From positions 434,001 through 498,000 of the forward strand of contig CAXXKR010000001.1 in the NCBI GenBank assembly GCA_963674955.2: a stretch of DNA of 64,000 nucleotides. Direction: 5' to 3'. Positions 50,091-61,943 of this stretch are shown one piece after another. Within the stretch, counting starts at the first letter, position 1; each line of letters opens with the position of its first letter. A program made the translations under genes and the position numbers. The stretch comes from G963674955 sp963674955. GTDB lineage: Bacteria; Desulfobacterota; Desulfovibrionia; Desulfovibrionales; Desulfovibrionaceae. The notes under the pieces are model-generated. The model was not told the origin of the DNA. It saw only the letters and a list, made by a program, of their open reading frames with translations, and ran no database searches.

Positions 50091-50905
50091 GCGTTCTCTG
50101 GATCGTGGCCACACCCCTCGGCAATGCGGGGGACCTCTCGCCCCGCGCCCGGGATGTCCTGGGCGGCGTCGACATGGTCCTGGCCGAGGACACCAGGCGG
50201 GCCGGGCTGCTCTTCAAGCGGTTGGGCATAGAGTCCAAGGGCTTTGTCAGCCTTTTCGAGCACAACGAGGAAAAACGTGTCCCCCTGGTCCTGAAAGCCC
50301 TGGAGCAGGGACAGGACATTGCCTTGATATCGGACGCGGGCACGCCCCTTTTATCCGATCCCGGATATCAGCTGGTCCGGGCCGTGCTGGACGCCGGGTT
50401 CAAGGTCTCGCCGGTTCCGGGCCCCTCGGCTGCGGCCACTGCCCTGTGCGCCTGCGGGCTGCCGCCCCAGCCCTTCACCTTTCTTGGCTTTCTGCCCAGG
50501 GGCGAGTCCAGGGCGAAGAAACTGTTGGCGGCCCACGGGGCCACGGGCGCGACCCTTGTCTTTTTGGAACGCAAGTCCAGATTGAAAAAATCCCTGGAAA
50601 CCGCGTTCAACGTCCTGGGCGACAGGGAATTCTGTCTGGCCAGGGAAATGACCAAGGACTACGAGGAGTTCATTCGCGGCAATCTTTCGGACCTGCCCGA
50701 AACCGAGGGGCTGAAGGGCGAGATAACCGTGGTGCTGGGGCCGCCCGCCGAACAGGGTCGGACCGGCGAGGGCGAGCTTGAAATCGTGCTGCGCCGGGAG
50801 ATGGAACGGGGAGGCAAGCCCAAGGAGATCGCCCGCAGGACTGCGGACAGGGTCGAGGGCTGGACAGCCAAGGCCGTGTATGAAAAACTAGGGCAATACA
50901 AATAG
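50087..50905 (+). CDS. rsmI: 16S rRNA (cytidine1402-2'-O)-methyltransferase RsmI
   Basis: A 272-residue SAM-dependent tetrapyrrole-methylase-fold enzyme that methylates C1402 of 16S rRNA. Conserved parts are VATPLGNAGDLSPRA, LAEDTRRAG, ISDAGTPLLSDPGY, PVPGPSAA and FLGFLPRG. It starts with GTG overlapping the SGNH gene stop. Confidence 0.93.
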   Translation: MSVLWIVATPLGNAGDLSPRARDVLGGVDMVLAEDTRRAGLLFKRLGIESKGFVSLFEHNEEKRVPLVLKALEQGQDIALISDAGTPLLSDPGYQLVRAVLDAGFKVSPVPGPSAAATALCACGLPPQPFTFLGFLPRGESRAKKLLAAHGATGATLVFLERKSRLKKSLETAFNVLGDREFCLAREMTKDYEEFIRGNLSDLPETEGLKGEITVVLGPPAEQGRTGEGELEIVLRREMERGGKPKEIARRTADRVEGWTAKAVYEKLGQYK

Positions 50906-50914
50906 AATTGGAAA

Positions 50915-51718
50915 ATGGAATATTTACGGAAGATAGCGCATAAATCGATCCTGGCCGGGGCAAAGAGCGATCCGAGAACGGGCGCTTTCTTGCGCAGTCT
51001 GCTCAGATGCTATCTTGCCGGGTCCTGCTACAACACGCGCGGGATGATGAACATTGGCCTGGTCTACGCCATGCTTCCCGGACTTGCGGCCATTCACACC
51101 GACACTGCGGAACTGAAATCGGCCATCAAAAGATACGTCAAGCACTACAGCACTCATCCCTTCTGGCTGCCCTGCCTGGTGGGGGTTTTCCTCTCGGCGG
51201 AGATGCGCATTGCCAAGGGGACCTTTCCCCGCGAGATGCTGGAAAAGATCAAGAACCCCACAAGCTATACCCTTTCGGCCATCGGGGATTCGGTCTTTGC
51301 CGGCAGCCTGCTCATATTCTGGGCCCTGGCCAGCGTCTGCCTGCTGGTGGCAGGGTTCAGGCTTTTGCCCTTCGCCTTTGGCGCGTTGCTTTTTGTCGGA
51401 TTGCAGCTGTTTCGGGTCTACACCTTCTGGTCCGGGATCAGAAAGGGGTTCAGCTTTCTTGAAAAACTGAAAAGATGGGGCCTTATCGACTGGGGGGCGC
51501 GCATAAAATTTCTGAATTCGCTGCTTCTGCTTTTTCTTTGGTATCTGTTGTGGCCCAAGCCCATCGTCTGGTGGCAGTGGCTGCTGGTGCTGGTCGGGAT
51601 GGGTCTCGTGGGCAGGCTGATTCGCACGACGGGAATACCGAGGGAAATTCCCGCGGCGTTGATGCTTTTGGGGGTGGCCTATTACCCCCAGATTTCCCAT
51701 TGGTTGGGTCTGTTTTAG
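50915..51718 (+). CDS. PTS mannose-family IID-like membrane component
   Basis: A 267-residue membrane protein resembling EIID of the mannose/fructose/sorbose PTS. Family-like segments are LAGSCYNTRGMMNIGLVYAMLPGL, YVKHYSTHPFWLPCLVGV and the modified LSAIGDSVFAGSL, where typical IID has GDPIFW. Several hydrophobic helices follow. It lies just upstream of HPr and EI, but no IIA, IIB or IIC gene is seen. In sulfate reducers such partial PTS sets may be regulatory; this is inference. Confidence 0.7.
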   Translation: MEYLRKIAHKSILAGAKSDPRTGAFLRSLLRCYLAGSCYNTRGMMNIGLVYAMLPGLAAIHTDTAELKSAIKRYVKHYSTHPFWLPCLVGVFLSAEMRIAKGTFPREMLEKIKNPTSYTLSAIGDSVFAGSLLIFWALASVCLLVAGFRLLPFAFGALLFVGLQLFRVYTFWSGIRKGFSFLEKLKRWGLIDWGARIKFLNSLLLLFLWYLLWPKPIVWWQWLLVLVGMGLVGRLIRTTGIPREIPAALMLLGVAYYPQISHWLGLF

Positions 51719-51761
51719 AAAACATTGGCGGACAACCGGATTGATTGATATGGAAGGTAAG

Positions 51762-52049
51762 ATGATAACTGATGAAAACTTTTTGACCCGGCAGGTCGTG
51801 GTGGCCAATCAACTTGGATTGCACGCCAGGCCTGCCGGGATATTGGCTCAGGAGGCCCAGAATTTTGCATCTTCCATAACCCTGGTCTGCGAAGATCAGG
51901 AGGTGGACGCCAAAAGCATCCTGGATGTCCTGACGTTGGCTGCGGGGGGCGGCACCGCCCTGGTGATCAGGGCCGAGGGTCCGGATGCCGACAAGGCTCT
52001 GGACAGGCTTGAGACGCTGTTTGCCGAGAGGTTCGGCGAGGATAGATAG
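51762..52049 (+). CDS. ptsH: HPr phosphocarrier protein
   Basis: A 95-residue HPr, which takes phosphate from EI on His21 (NQLGLHARPAG) and passes it on. The Ser46-region equivalent is KSILDVLTLAAGGGT. The ATG at 51762 has GGAAGG upstream; ATG 51750 or TTG 51741 would add residues. The stop overlaps the GTG start of ptsI by one base. Confidence 0.9.
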   Translation: MITDENFLTRQVVVANQLGLHARPAGILAQEAQNFASSITLVCEDQEVDAKSILDVLTLAAGGGTALVIRAEGPDADKALDRLETLFAERFGEDR

Positions 52050-53833
52050 TGGCCAGGAAAATCGTATCCGGCATTTCCGTTTCCACGGGGATATCCATAG
52101 GCAAGGCCTTTTTCGCCAACAGGGACCGTCGGGCGCATTTGCCCCGGCAGACCGTTGCCCAGGATCTCGTCCAGGCCGAGGTTGACCGCCTCGGGGTCGC
52201 CTTCAAGGAAGTGGAGCAGGAACTGGCCGAAGTCCGGGAAAAGGTTCCGGCCGAACTCATGGTCCACCGCCAGATCATCGATTCCCACCTGATGATGCTC
52301 AAGGACCCCAAGCTGTTCGGCTCCGCCGAGAAGCACATCCGCGAGCACAGGCTGAATGCCGAATGGGCCCTTGAAAAATCCGTGTCCGACCTGGGCAAGG
52401 CCTTCGGGGCCCTGGAGGACGTCTACATCCGCGAACGCATGCAGGACGTGCGGCTCGTCTCCGAGCGGGTCATGGACCAGCTTTTGGGCAAGGACGAGAA
52501 CATCAAGGCCGTTCAGGGCCGGGTCATCATCATGGCCCACGACCTTACCCCGGCCGACATCGTGGACCTGGAAATAAACAAGATCATGGCCTTCGCCACC
52601 ACCCGCGGCGGCAAGACCTCGCATACCGGCATCGTGGCCCGTTCTCTGACCATCCCCGCCCTGGTGGGCGTGTCCGAGCTGGAGGATTCCGTGAACGACG
52701 GCGATCTCGTCGTCATCGACGGCATTTCCGGCAGGTTGCTGGTGGAGCCGGACGAGGACGAGATCGAGCACTATACCGAACTGGCTGCCAGATTCGAGAC
52801 CTACGAGCGCATGATCATGCGCGGCTGCCATCTGCCCGCCGAGACCATCGACGGATTCCGGGTTCAGGTGCTGGCCAACATCGAGCTTCTGGAAGAGGTC
52901 ACCCAGGTCATCGACAACGGCGGCGAGGGCATAGGCCTCTACCGCACCGAATACTCCTATCTCAACCGTTCGGACCTGCCCGGCGAAGAGGAGCTGGCCG
53001 AGAAGTATTCGGACCTGGCTTCCATCATGGCCCCGCGCAGGGTCACTTTCAGAACCCTGGACCTGGGCGCGGACAAGTTCATCTCCACCTTCGGGCACAT
53101 GGAAGAGGCCAACCCGGCCATGGGGCTTCGGGCCATCCGTTTCTGCCTCAAGCATCCCAAGATGTTCAATGTCCAGCTTAGGGCAATATTGCGGGCCAGC
53201 GCATTCGGCAACGTGTCCATCATGTTTCCCATGATTTCCGGCCTGAACGAACTGCGCCAGGCCAAGGCCGCGCTGGAAAAGGCCAAGAAGGAATTGCGTG
53301 CGGAAGGGGTCAAGTTCAACGAGGGGCTGCCCGTGGGCATCATGATCGAGCTGCCCGGCGCGGTGATGATCGCCGACATCCTGGCCCAGGAAGTCGACTT
53401 CTTCAGCATCGGCACCAACGACCTCATCCAGTACAACCTGGGCATCGACCGCACCAACCAGCACGTCTCCTATCTCTACCAGCCCCTGCATCCCTCGGCG
53501 CTTCGAAGCATCAAGCTGGTGGTGGACGCGGCCCACGAGGCGGGCATCGAGGTCAGCCTCTGCGGCGAGGTGGCTTCGGACCCCTTTTGCGTGCCCATTC
53601 TCATGGGCATGCAGATCGACTGCATAAGCCTTTCGCCCCAGGCCATACCCGGCATCAAGCGCATCGTGCGCCAGGCGCGCATGGACGAGTGCCGCGACCT
53701 GTTGCGCAAAGTCGTGGAATGCAAGACTGTGAGCAAGATAAACCGGCTGGTCATGGACAGGATATTCAAGAGCTACCCCGAGGAGTTGGCGTTCTTCACT
53801 TCGTTGCTGGACATTGACGAACTTCCCGGATAA
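52049..53833 (+). CDS. ptsI: phosphoenolpyruvate-protein phosphotransferase (Enzyme I)
   Basis: A 594-residue Enzyme I. The active histidine is about residue 192 (GGKTSHTGIVARS). PEP-binding features are FRTLDLGADK, EANPAMGLRAIRFCL, FSIGTNDLIQYNLGIDR and the C-terminal active-site cysteine region SLCGEVASDP. The starting codon is GTG. It charges the HPr next door. Confidence 0.95.
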   Translation: MARKIVSGISVSTGISIGKAFFANRDRRAHLPRQTVAQDLVQAEVDRLGVAFKEVEQELAEVREKVPAELMVHRQIIDSHLMMLKDPKLFGSAEKHIREHRLNAEWALEKSVSDLGKAFGALEDVYIRERMQDVRLVSERVMDQLLGKDENIKAVQGRVIIMAHDLTPADIVDLEINKIMAFATTRGGKTSHTGIVARSLTIPALVGVSELEDSVNDGDLVVIDGISGRLLVEPDEDEIEHYTELAARFETYERMIMRGCHLPAETIDGFRVQVLANIELLEEVTQVIDNGGEGIGLYRTEYSYLNRSDLPGEEELAEKYSDLASIMAPRRVTFRTLDLGADKFISTFGHMEEANPAMGLRAIRFCLKHPKMFNVQLRAILRASAFGNVSIMFPMISGLNELRQAKAALEKAKKELRAEGVKFNEGLPVGIMIELPGAVMIADILAQEVDFFSIGTNDLIQYNLGIDRTNQHVSYLYQPLHPSALRSIKLVVDAAHEAGIEVSLCGEVASDPFCVPILMGMQIDCISLSPQAIPGIKRIVRQARMDECRDLLRKVVECKTVSKINRLVMDRIFKSYPEELAFFTSLLDIDELPG

Positions 53834-53849
53834 ACCCGGTTTCCCCACT

Positions 53850-54326
53850 ATGAACAGCCCAGCCGAAAAGAAAAAAACCCAAAAGCTCATCGGCCGCAAC
53901 AAGCAGGCCGGGCGTCTTTACGAATTCATCGAAACCCTGGAAGCGGGCCTCGTGCTCACAGGCTCCGAGGTCAAGTCCCTGCGCGAGGGGCGCGTGAGCT
54001 TTTCCGACGGATACGTCCGTTTTTCCAATGGCGAGGCCTGGCTGGTGGGCGTGCATATCGCGCCATACGAGAACGCGGGCTACGCCCAGCACGATCCCGA
54101 ACGTGACCGCAAGCTTCTGCTGCACGCCCGGGAGATTCAGGTTCTGGAGGCCAAGGTGGCCCAGAAGGGGCTGACCGTGGTGCCGGTGAAGATGTATTTT
54201 TCCAGGGGCAAGGTGAAGCTCCAGATCGCCCTGGGCAAGGGCAAGCACGTGCGCGACCGGCGCGACGAATTGAAACGCAAGGACATCGAAAGGGACACGG
54301 CCAGGCAACTGGCCGGATACAAATGA
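53850..54326 (+). CDS. smpB: SsrA-binding protein SmpB
   Basis: A 158-residue tmRNA partner for rescue of stalled ribosomes. It has QKLIGRNKQAGRLYEFIETLEAGL, LTGSEVKSLREGR and the C-terminal KGKHVRDRRDELKRKDIERD. The ATG at 53850 gives the usual length; no ribosome binding site stands out. Overlaps glcD. Confidence 0.94.
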   Translation: MNSPAEKKKTQKLIGRNKQAGRLYEFIETLEAGLVLTGSEVKSLREGRVSFSDGYVRFSNGEAWLVGVHIAPYENAGYAQHDPERDRKLLLHAREIQVLEAKVAQKGLTVVPVKMYFSRGKVKLQIALGKGKHVRDRRDELKRKDIERDTARQLAGYK

Positions 54327-55714
54327 TGAAGCCTTATCCGGAAAAGCTGACCGCCGACCAGCAACGTTTTCTCAAAGGCCTGTTTCCAGGCGACGGCTGC
54401 CTGCTTTCGCCGGAGGAACTGGACGTGTTCGGCGCGGACTCCAGCCGCAGGTTCGCCCGCCCCCTGGCCGTTGTCCGGCCTTTCGAGGCGGGGCAGATTA
54501 GCGAGCTTCTCAAATGGGCCGATGCCGAGCGCATGCCCATTTACCCCCGTTCACGGGGCACCAACATGGTGGGCGGCTGCGTGCCGGTGCACGGCGGAGT
54601 GGTTGTCTCGGCCCTGGGCCTGAACCGCATCCTGGACATCGACCCGGAGGATTTCGTGGCCGAGGTGGAGCCGGGCGTGGTCACCGCCGAACTGCAAAGG
54701 CAGGCGGCGAAAAAACACCTGCTTTATCCCCCGGACCCGGCCAGCCTCAGGATTTCCACCATCGGCGGCAATGTCTCGACCTGCGCGGGCGGCATGCGGG
54801 CCGTGAAATACGGCGTGACCCGCGACTATGTCCTGGGAATCGAGGCCGTTCTGCCCGGCGGGAAGACCATTTCCACGGGCGGCAGGTCGCACAAGGACGT
54901 GGTGGGCCTGGACCTGACCCGCCTCCTTGCCGGTTCCGCCGGAACACTGGCCTTCATCACCAAGCTTTATCTCAAGCTGGTCCCGTTGCCCGAGGCTGCG
55001 GCCTCCGTCCTGGCGGGCTATTCCTCCCTGGAAGAGGCCCTGAACGGCGCGCGCGCGGTTTTCCGGGCGGGAATCCTGCCCGCGGCCTGCGAATTCATGG
55101 ATGAAACCACCATCAGGGCCGTGTCTGCGGTTGCCGAGACCGGCCTGCCGCCCGAGGCAAGGGCCGCTCTTATAATTAAGATCGACGGTTCAAAGCGGAC
55201 CCTGCCCGGAGAGTTGGAAAGGCTGGAAGAAACCCTTGCCTCCACCGGTCCCGTATTTCTGGAATCGGGCAGCGAGGAGCGGGAAGACGCGGTCTGGGAG
55301 GTGCGCAGGATGATCAGTCCGGCGGCCTTTCAGCTGCGGCCCAACAAGCTGGGCGAGGATGTGGCCGTGCCCCGGGGCAGCGCGGCACGGGCCGTGGCCG
55401 GATACAAGGAGATAGGAGACCGCCACGGCCTTCCGGTTCTCTGCTTCGGCCATCTGGGCGACGGCAACGTGCACGTGAACGTCATGTTCGACGCCTTGGA
55501 CCCGGAGGAAAAGCGCAAGTCTTCCCTGGCCAAGGACGAGATATTCGGCCTGACCCTTGATCTGGGCGGGACCATTTCCGGCGAGCACGGCACGGGCCTG
55601 ACCAAGGCGGATTTCATTTCAAGGCAGTTGGGCGAGACCGAGATGTCGCTCATGTCCGGCATAAAGAATGTTTTCGATCCCAAGGGGATCATGAATCCGG
55701 GCAAGGGGTGGTGA
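54323..55714 (+). CDS. FAD-linked oxidase, GlcD type (glycolate/D-lactate dehydrogenase subunit)
   Basis: A 463-residue FAD-binding oxidase of the VAO/PCMH fold. The FAD-binding part has YPRSRGTNMVGGCVP, ISTIGGNVSTCAGGMRAVKYG and GLDLTRLLAGSAGTLAFITK. The C-terminal domain has CFGHLGDGNVHVNVM and the closing GGTISGEHGTG. It pairs with the iron-sulfur protein gene right downstream, one base overlap. The substrate is a 2-hydroxy acid; lactate is likely in a Desulfovibrio-like host, but glycolate cannot be excluded. Confidence 0.85.
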   Translation: MMKPYPEKLTADQQRFLKGLFPGDGCLLSPEELDVFGADSSRRFARPLAVVRPFEAGQISELLKWADAERMPIYPRSRGTNMVGGCVPVHGGVVVSALGLNRILDIDPEDFVAEVEPGVVTAELQRQAAKKHLLYPPDPASLRISTIGGNVSTCAGGMRAVKYGVTRDYVLGIEAVLPGGKTISTGGRSHKDVVGLDLTRLLAGSAGTLAFITKLYLKLVPLPEAAASVLAGYSSLEEALNGARAVFRAGILPAACEFMDETTIRAVSAVAETGLPPEARAALIIKIDGSKRTLPGELERLEETLASTGPVFLESGSEEREDAVWEVRRMISPAAFQLRPNKLGEDVAVPRGSAARAVAGYKEIGDRHGLPVLCFGHLGDGNVHVNVMFDALDPEEKRKSSLAKDEIFGLTLDLGGTISGEHGTGLTKADFISRQLGETEMSLMSGIKNVFDPKGIMNPGKGW

Positions 55715-56844
55715 TGGATGTCCGGGAATGCGTGCTTTGCGGTCGCTGCCTGGAAGTCTGCCCGCTGCTGGCCGCCACCGGCCGCGAGGAGTTGGGGCCG
55801 AGGGCCAAGGCCTTTCTGGCTCAGCGGCTGATTGATGCGCCCCGCGAACTGGCCGCCCGTTCCGCCGCCGAATTGGCCGGGTTCTGCCTGGGTTGCGGCC
55901 GTTGCGTCAGGGTCTGCCCCCAGGGCGTGAACGTGCCGGAAATCGTGGCCGGGCTCCGCGCCGGACATCCCGATTTCAAGTCCTGGCTCTGGAAGGTCTG
56001 GCTGGAAAGGGCCGATCTCCTCTGGCCCGCCGCAGCCGGGACCGCCAGGGCCTGGCCCGAGTCCCTGCGCTTCGGCGGGACAGGGCTGCTGCTCAAGATG
56101 CTGGACGCAGGCCGGGCAGGCGAACGGCTAACCGCGCGGCTCGGGATTTCGGAATTTTCCGGCGAATACAAGGGGCGCAGGGCCGCTCTTTTTTCGGGTT
56201 GCGCCGGGAGGAATCTCTGTCCGCAATGGGACGAGGCCGCGCAAGGACTTTGCAGGGGGCTGGGGCTGGACATGGCGGAGGCCGGGTTCGGTTGCTGCGG
56301 TTCAAGCCTCGGCGCGGCCGGCCATGCGGAATCACTGGCTGAGGCCGCAAGGAGAAATGTTCGGGCTTGGCGCGATGCGGAGCGGCCCATGATGGTCGTA
56401 TATTGCGCCTCCTGCCTGCACGGTTTGCGCGGCTATGAGCCGGGAATCTTTGACGGCGAATCTGAATACGAACAATGGCTCGGCGCATTGACCCCCCTTT
56501 CCCGGTGTTTGAAAGAGGGCCGCTTTGTGCTATCCAAGGACGCGCCGGGGTCGATGGTCTATCATCGCCCCTGCCATGTTGACGAAACGGATTTCGATCA
56601 TATTTTCTTGCAGTCGGCCTTGGGCCCGGCCCTGGGCGAGGAGCCGTCCGTAAAATGCTGCGGTTTCGGCGGGGTCATGCGCCTTGGCGCTCCGCAACTT
56701 TGCGCCGAGGTGGCCGCGAAATGTTGGGAGGCCATGCCCGGCGTCGCAGAGGTGCTGACGGGCTGCACAGCCTGCGCCCTGCAACTCAAGGCCGCCGCCC
56801 CGGAAGGGATTCGGGCCGGTCATTGGCTGGAATTGTTTGACTGA
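55714..56844 (+). CDS. iron-sulfur protein, GlcF type
   Basis: A 376-residue (Fe-S) partner of the FAD oxidase. Two ferredoxin clusters (CVLCGRCLEVCP and CLGCGRCVRVCP) come first. Two CCG-type domains follow (CCGSSLGAAGHAE and CCGFGGVMRLGAPQL), as in GlcF and LutA/LldE. It carries electrons from the FAD subunit towards the quinone pool. ATG at 55714 is used; a GTG six bases earlier is possible. Confidence 0.85.
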   Translation: MDVRECVLCGRCLEVCPLLAATGREELGPRAKAFLAQRLIDAPRELAARSAAELAGFCLGCGRCVRVCPQGVNVPEIVAGLRAGHPDFKSWLWKVWLERADLLWPAAAGTARAWPESLRFGGTGLLLKMLDAGRAGERLTARLGISEFSGEYKGRRAALFSGCAGRNLCPQWDEAAQGLCRGLGLDMAEAGFGCCGSSLGAAGHAESLAEAARRNVRAWRDAERPMMVVYCASCLHGLRGYEPGIFDGESEYEQWLGALTPLSRCLKEGRFVLSKDAPGSMVYHRPCHVDETDFDHIFLQSALGPALGEEPSVKCCGFGGVMRLGAPQLCAEVAAKCWEAMPGVAEVLTGCTACALQLKAAAPEGIRAGHWLELFD

Positions 56845-56894
56845 CGCGCATAATTTTTCCGCAATCAAATCCATCCGCCTGGGAGATTGGATAT

Positions 56895-59429
<2,535 letters not shown>

Positions 59430-59453
59430 CCTGAACCCCGACCATTTCGACTC

Positions 59454-60605
59454 ATGAAAAAAGGTCTGAAGGCAGTAGTCAATCTCGGTCTGGTGGCGGC
59501 CAGCCTGATCTTTGTGCTTATCCTGGGCGAGTTGGCCCTGAGGCTGGCACTGCCCATGCTTCCCCTTTCAATTTTTCAGCATCAGGGTCGCGAGCTCAGA
59601 ATCCTGGCCCAGACCAGCAAGAAATCACTTCTGCCCCGGCCCGGATACGTGGCCCTGTTCGGCGATTCCTACGCCGCCGGGCAGGGGGACTGGTTCATGG
59701 AGAACGGCTTTGACCGCAACTCAAGGTTTCAGGCCGCCCACGTGTTGCAGGACGACCTTGGCCGGGACGTGATTTCATTCGGACGCCCCGGAGCCGGAAA
59801 CTACGACGGGACAGCCATCCACGCCCCCAACGCCTTCAAGTTCATCCGCAGGCTGGGCCTTGATCTGCCGGAACCTGCCGATCTGGTGGTCTATTTCTAC
59901 GAAGGCAACGATCTGGACGATAACCTGGCCTTTTACAAGCGCCACTACCTGCCCGGATTCGACCCGGACAGGCTTTTCGACGATGGGTATTTCCAGGGGT
60001 TCGCCGCGGAGATGGAAAGACTGCACGTCCGGGGCAGGCCGGACAAGTTTTCGGACAGGTTGCTTTTCGTCAGCCTGATTTGCCGCCTTGTGGACGGCGC
60101 GGTCCAGTCCCTGGGCCGGAGCATGGGCGACGTGAAGGAGGACATGTCCTCCGGCGGGCTGAACGTCGCGGTTCTGGACAGCGGACCGGCTCCACTGCCG
60201 GACGGATTCAGGGAGCGGTACATGACCCAGGAACCGGCGGAACTGGAACGCGCCCTGCGATTCTTTGACCGCGCCCTGGCCTCTGTTTCCGCTTTTTTCA
60301 AGGAGTCGCGGGTGCTGGTGGTCTACGTGCCTTCGTCCTTTTCCTGCTACGAGACGGTCTCCGGCCAGATCACGCCCGATGGCGGCGCGACCACGTACAG
60401 CCTGGATCAAGTCTGGGCCAGAAGCGACATGATCTGCGCGCGTATCCGCCGCATGGCCGAGGCAAACGGCGCGCGGTTCGTCGATTCCAGGCCCTTTGTG
60501 CGTCGGGCCGCCCGACAGGGCTTCGTGCACGGCCCCAAGGATTGGGGGCATTTCAACCGCAGGGGCTACGAGGCCCTGGCCCGAGCCATGGAATCCGGTC
60601 TTTAG
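59454..60605 (+). CDS. membrane-anchored SGNH hydrolase-like protein (paralog 2)
   Basis: A 383-residue protein with an N-terminal membrane helix (LVAASLIFVLILGELALRLAL) and the same blocks as the gene at 48903: FGDSYAAGQGDWFMENG, YFYEGNDLDDNLAF, VVYVPSSFSCYE and HGPKDWGHFNRRGYEAL. Ser, Asp and His of an SGNH triad are therefore in place. The body between the blocks has diverged. It follows secA by 24 bases. Function unknown; see paralog 1. Confidence 0.65.
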   Translation: MKKGLKAVVNLGLVAASLIFVLILGELALRLALPMLPLSIFQHQGRELRILAQTSKKSLLPRPGYVALFGDSYAAGQGDWFMENGFDRNSRFQAAHVLQDDLGRDVISFGRPGAGNYDGTAIHAPNAFKFIRRLGLDLPEPADLVVYFYEGNDLDDNLAFYKRHYLPGFDPDRLFDDGYFQGFAAEMERLHVRGRPDKFSDRLLFVSLICRLVDGAVQSLGRSMGDVKEDMSSGGLNVAVLDSGPAPLPDGFRERYMTQEPAELERALRFFDRALASVSAFFKESRVLVVYVPSSFSCYETVSGQITPDGGATTYSLDQVWARSDMICARIRRMAEANGARFVDSRPFVRRAARQGFVHGPKDWGHFNRRGYEALARAMESGL

Positions 60606-60659
60606 CCCGTCTTTTCGCCCTCCGCCCGTTCTCGTCCCTGTCCGCATTTGATGAAGTAT

Positions 60660-60688
60660 TTGACTCCGGTCGGATATGGGGGCAAAAT
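60660..60688 (+). promoter_or_regulatory. candidate argJ promoter
   Basis: TTGACT (60660-60665), 17 bases, then CAAAAT (60683-60688), 34 bases before argJ. Confidence 0.35.
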
Positions 60689-60722
60689 TTAGTGTTTATG
60701 TAACCATCTACAGGAGCGAGAA

Positions 60723-61919
60723 ATGGAATCCGGGTCAGGAGCGCTGCACATTCCCAGGGGATTTACCTTTGCGGTCGCGGCCGCAGGCTTCAAGCGCAAA
60801 GGCAAACTTGATTTGGCCCTGATGCTCAGCGACAGGGAGGCCGCCTTGGCGGGCGTGTTCACAAGGAATTTGTTCAAGGCCGCGCCGGTGCTGCACTGCA
60901 TGGAGGCGCTGAAGAAGAGGCCCGTGGCCCGTGGCTTCCTGGTCAATTCCGGACAGGCCAACGCCTGCACCGGCCAAGAGGGCATGGCCAACTGTCGGGC
61001 CGCCCTTGCCCTGGCCGCAGCCGAGTTCGGACTTGAGCCTCACGATCTTTTGCCCGCCTCCACCGGTGTCATCGGCGCACAACTCAAGATGGACCTCTGG
61101 AAACAGGCCGTGCCGTTGCTGGTCCGGGGCAAGTGCGAGCCCCTCGACGCGGCCAGGGCCATCATGACCACGGATACCATGCACAAGATTTGCTCAAGCA
61201 GTGTCTCGCTTTCCGGCGGCGAGGTCAGGCTCATGGGCCTGGCCAAGGGGGCAGGCATGATCTGTCCGGACATGGCCACGCTGCTGGGTTTCGCGTTTTG
61301 CGACGCGGAAGTCGATCCGTCATGGTGGCAGGAAACCCTGGCCTGGTGCGTGGACGAGTCCTTCAACAAGGTGACCATCGACGGGGACACCAGCACCAAC
61401 GACACGTTCATGGCCCTGGCCAATGGGGCTTCCGGCGTGAAGGCCGGATCGGAAAAGGACAGGGAAGCGCTGAAACAGGGTCTGCTCGGGGTCTGCCGCG
61501 ATCTGGCCTATCTCATAGTACAGGATGCCGAGGGCGGCACCAAGGTGGCGCGCATCAATGTCAGCGGCGCCGAGGACGACGCCCAGGCCGAACTGGCCGC
61601 CAGGGCGGTGGGCCATTCACCCCTGGTCAAGACCGCGCTGTTCGGCAGCGACCCCAACTGGGGCCGGGTGGTGGCGGCCGTGGGCCGGAGCGGCGCAAGG
61701 TTCGATCCCGAAGCCCTGGTGCTCAGCTTCGGCGAGGCCGTGGCCTTCAGGAAGGGCTGCCCCGCGCCGGGCGATTTGGACGCATTGCTGGGTCCGCTGA
61801 TGAAGAAAGAGCATGTGGAGATAAACATTTCCATTGGAGACGGACCGGGCGTGTATTCCCTGCTGGCCTCGGACCTGACCAGGGACTACGTGTCCATCAA
61901 CGCCGACTACCGTTCCTGA
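60723..61919 (+). CDS. argJ: ArgJ, glutamate N-acetyltransferase / ornithine acetyltransferase
   Basis: A 398-residue self-cleaving enzyme of arginine biosynthesis that recycles the acetyl group of N-acetylornithine. The nucleophile Thr186 is in MICPDMATLLGFAF, preceded by KGAGM. Other conserved parts are LVNSGQANACTG, PASTGVIGAQL, TIDGDTSTNDT and GSDPNWGRVVAAVG. AGGAGCGAGAA is a good ribosome binding site. Whether it also has the first-step activity cannot be told. Confidence 0.95.
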   Translation: MESGSGALHIPRGFTFAVAAAGFKRKGKLDLALMLSDREAALAGVFTRNLFKAAPVLHCMEALKKRPVARGFLVNSGQANACTGQEGMANCRAALALAAAEFGLEPHDLLPASTGVIGAQLKMDLWKQAVPLLVRGKCEPLDAARAIMTTDTMHKICSSSVSLSGGEVRLMGLAKGAGMICPDMATLLGFAFCDAEVDPSWWQETLAWCVDESFNKVTIDGDTSTNDTFMALANGASGVKAGSEKDREALKQGLLGVCRDLAYLIVQDAEGGTKVARINVSGAEDDAQAELAARAVGHSPLVKTALFGSDPNWGRVVAAVGRSGARFDPEALVLSFGEAVAFRKGCPAPGDLDALLGPLMKKEHVEINISIGDGPGVYSLLASDLTRDYVSINADYRS

Positions 61920-61943
61920 TCAGGGACAGGGAATATATATTTA

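Noticed and set aside
51896..53902. A 668-codon antisense open frame opposite ptsI
   Set aside because: The sense strand encodes a complete Enzyme I with active-site histidine.
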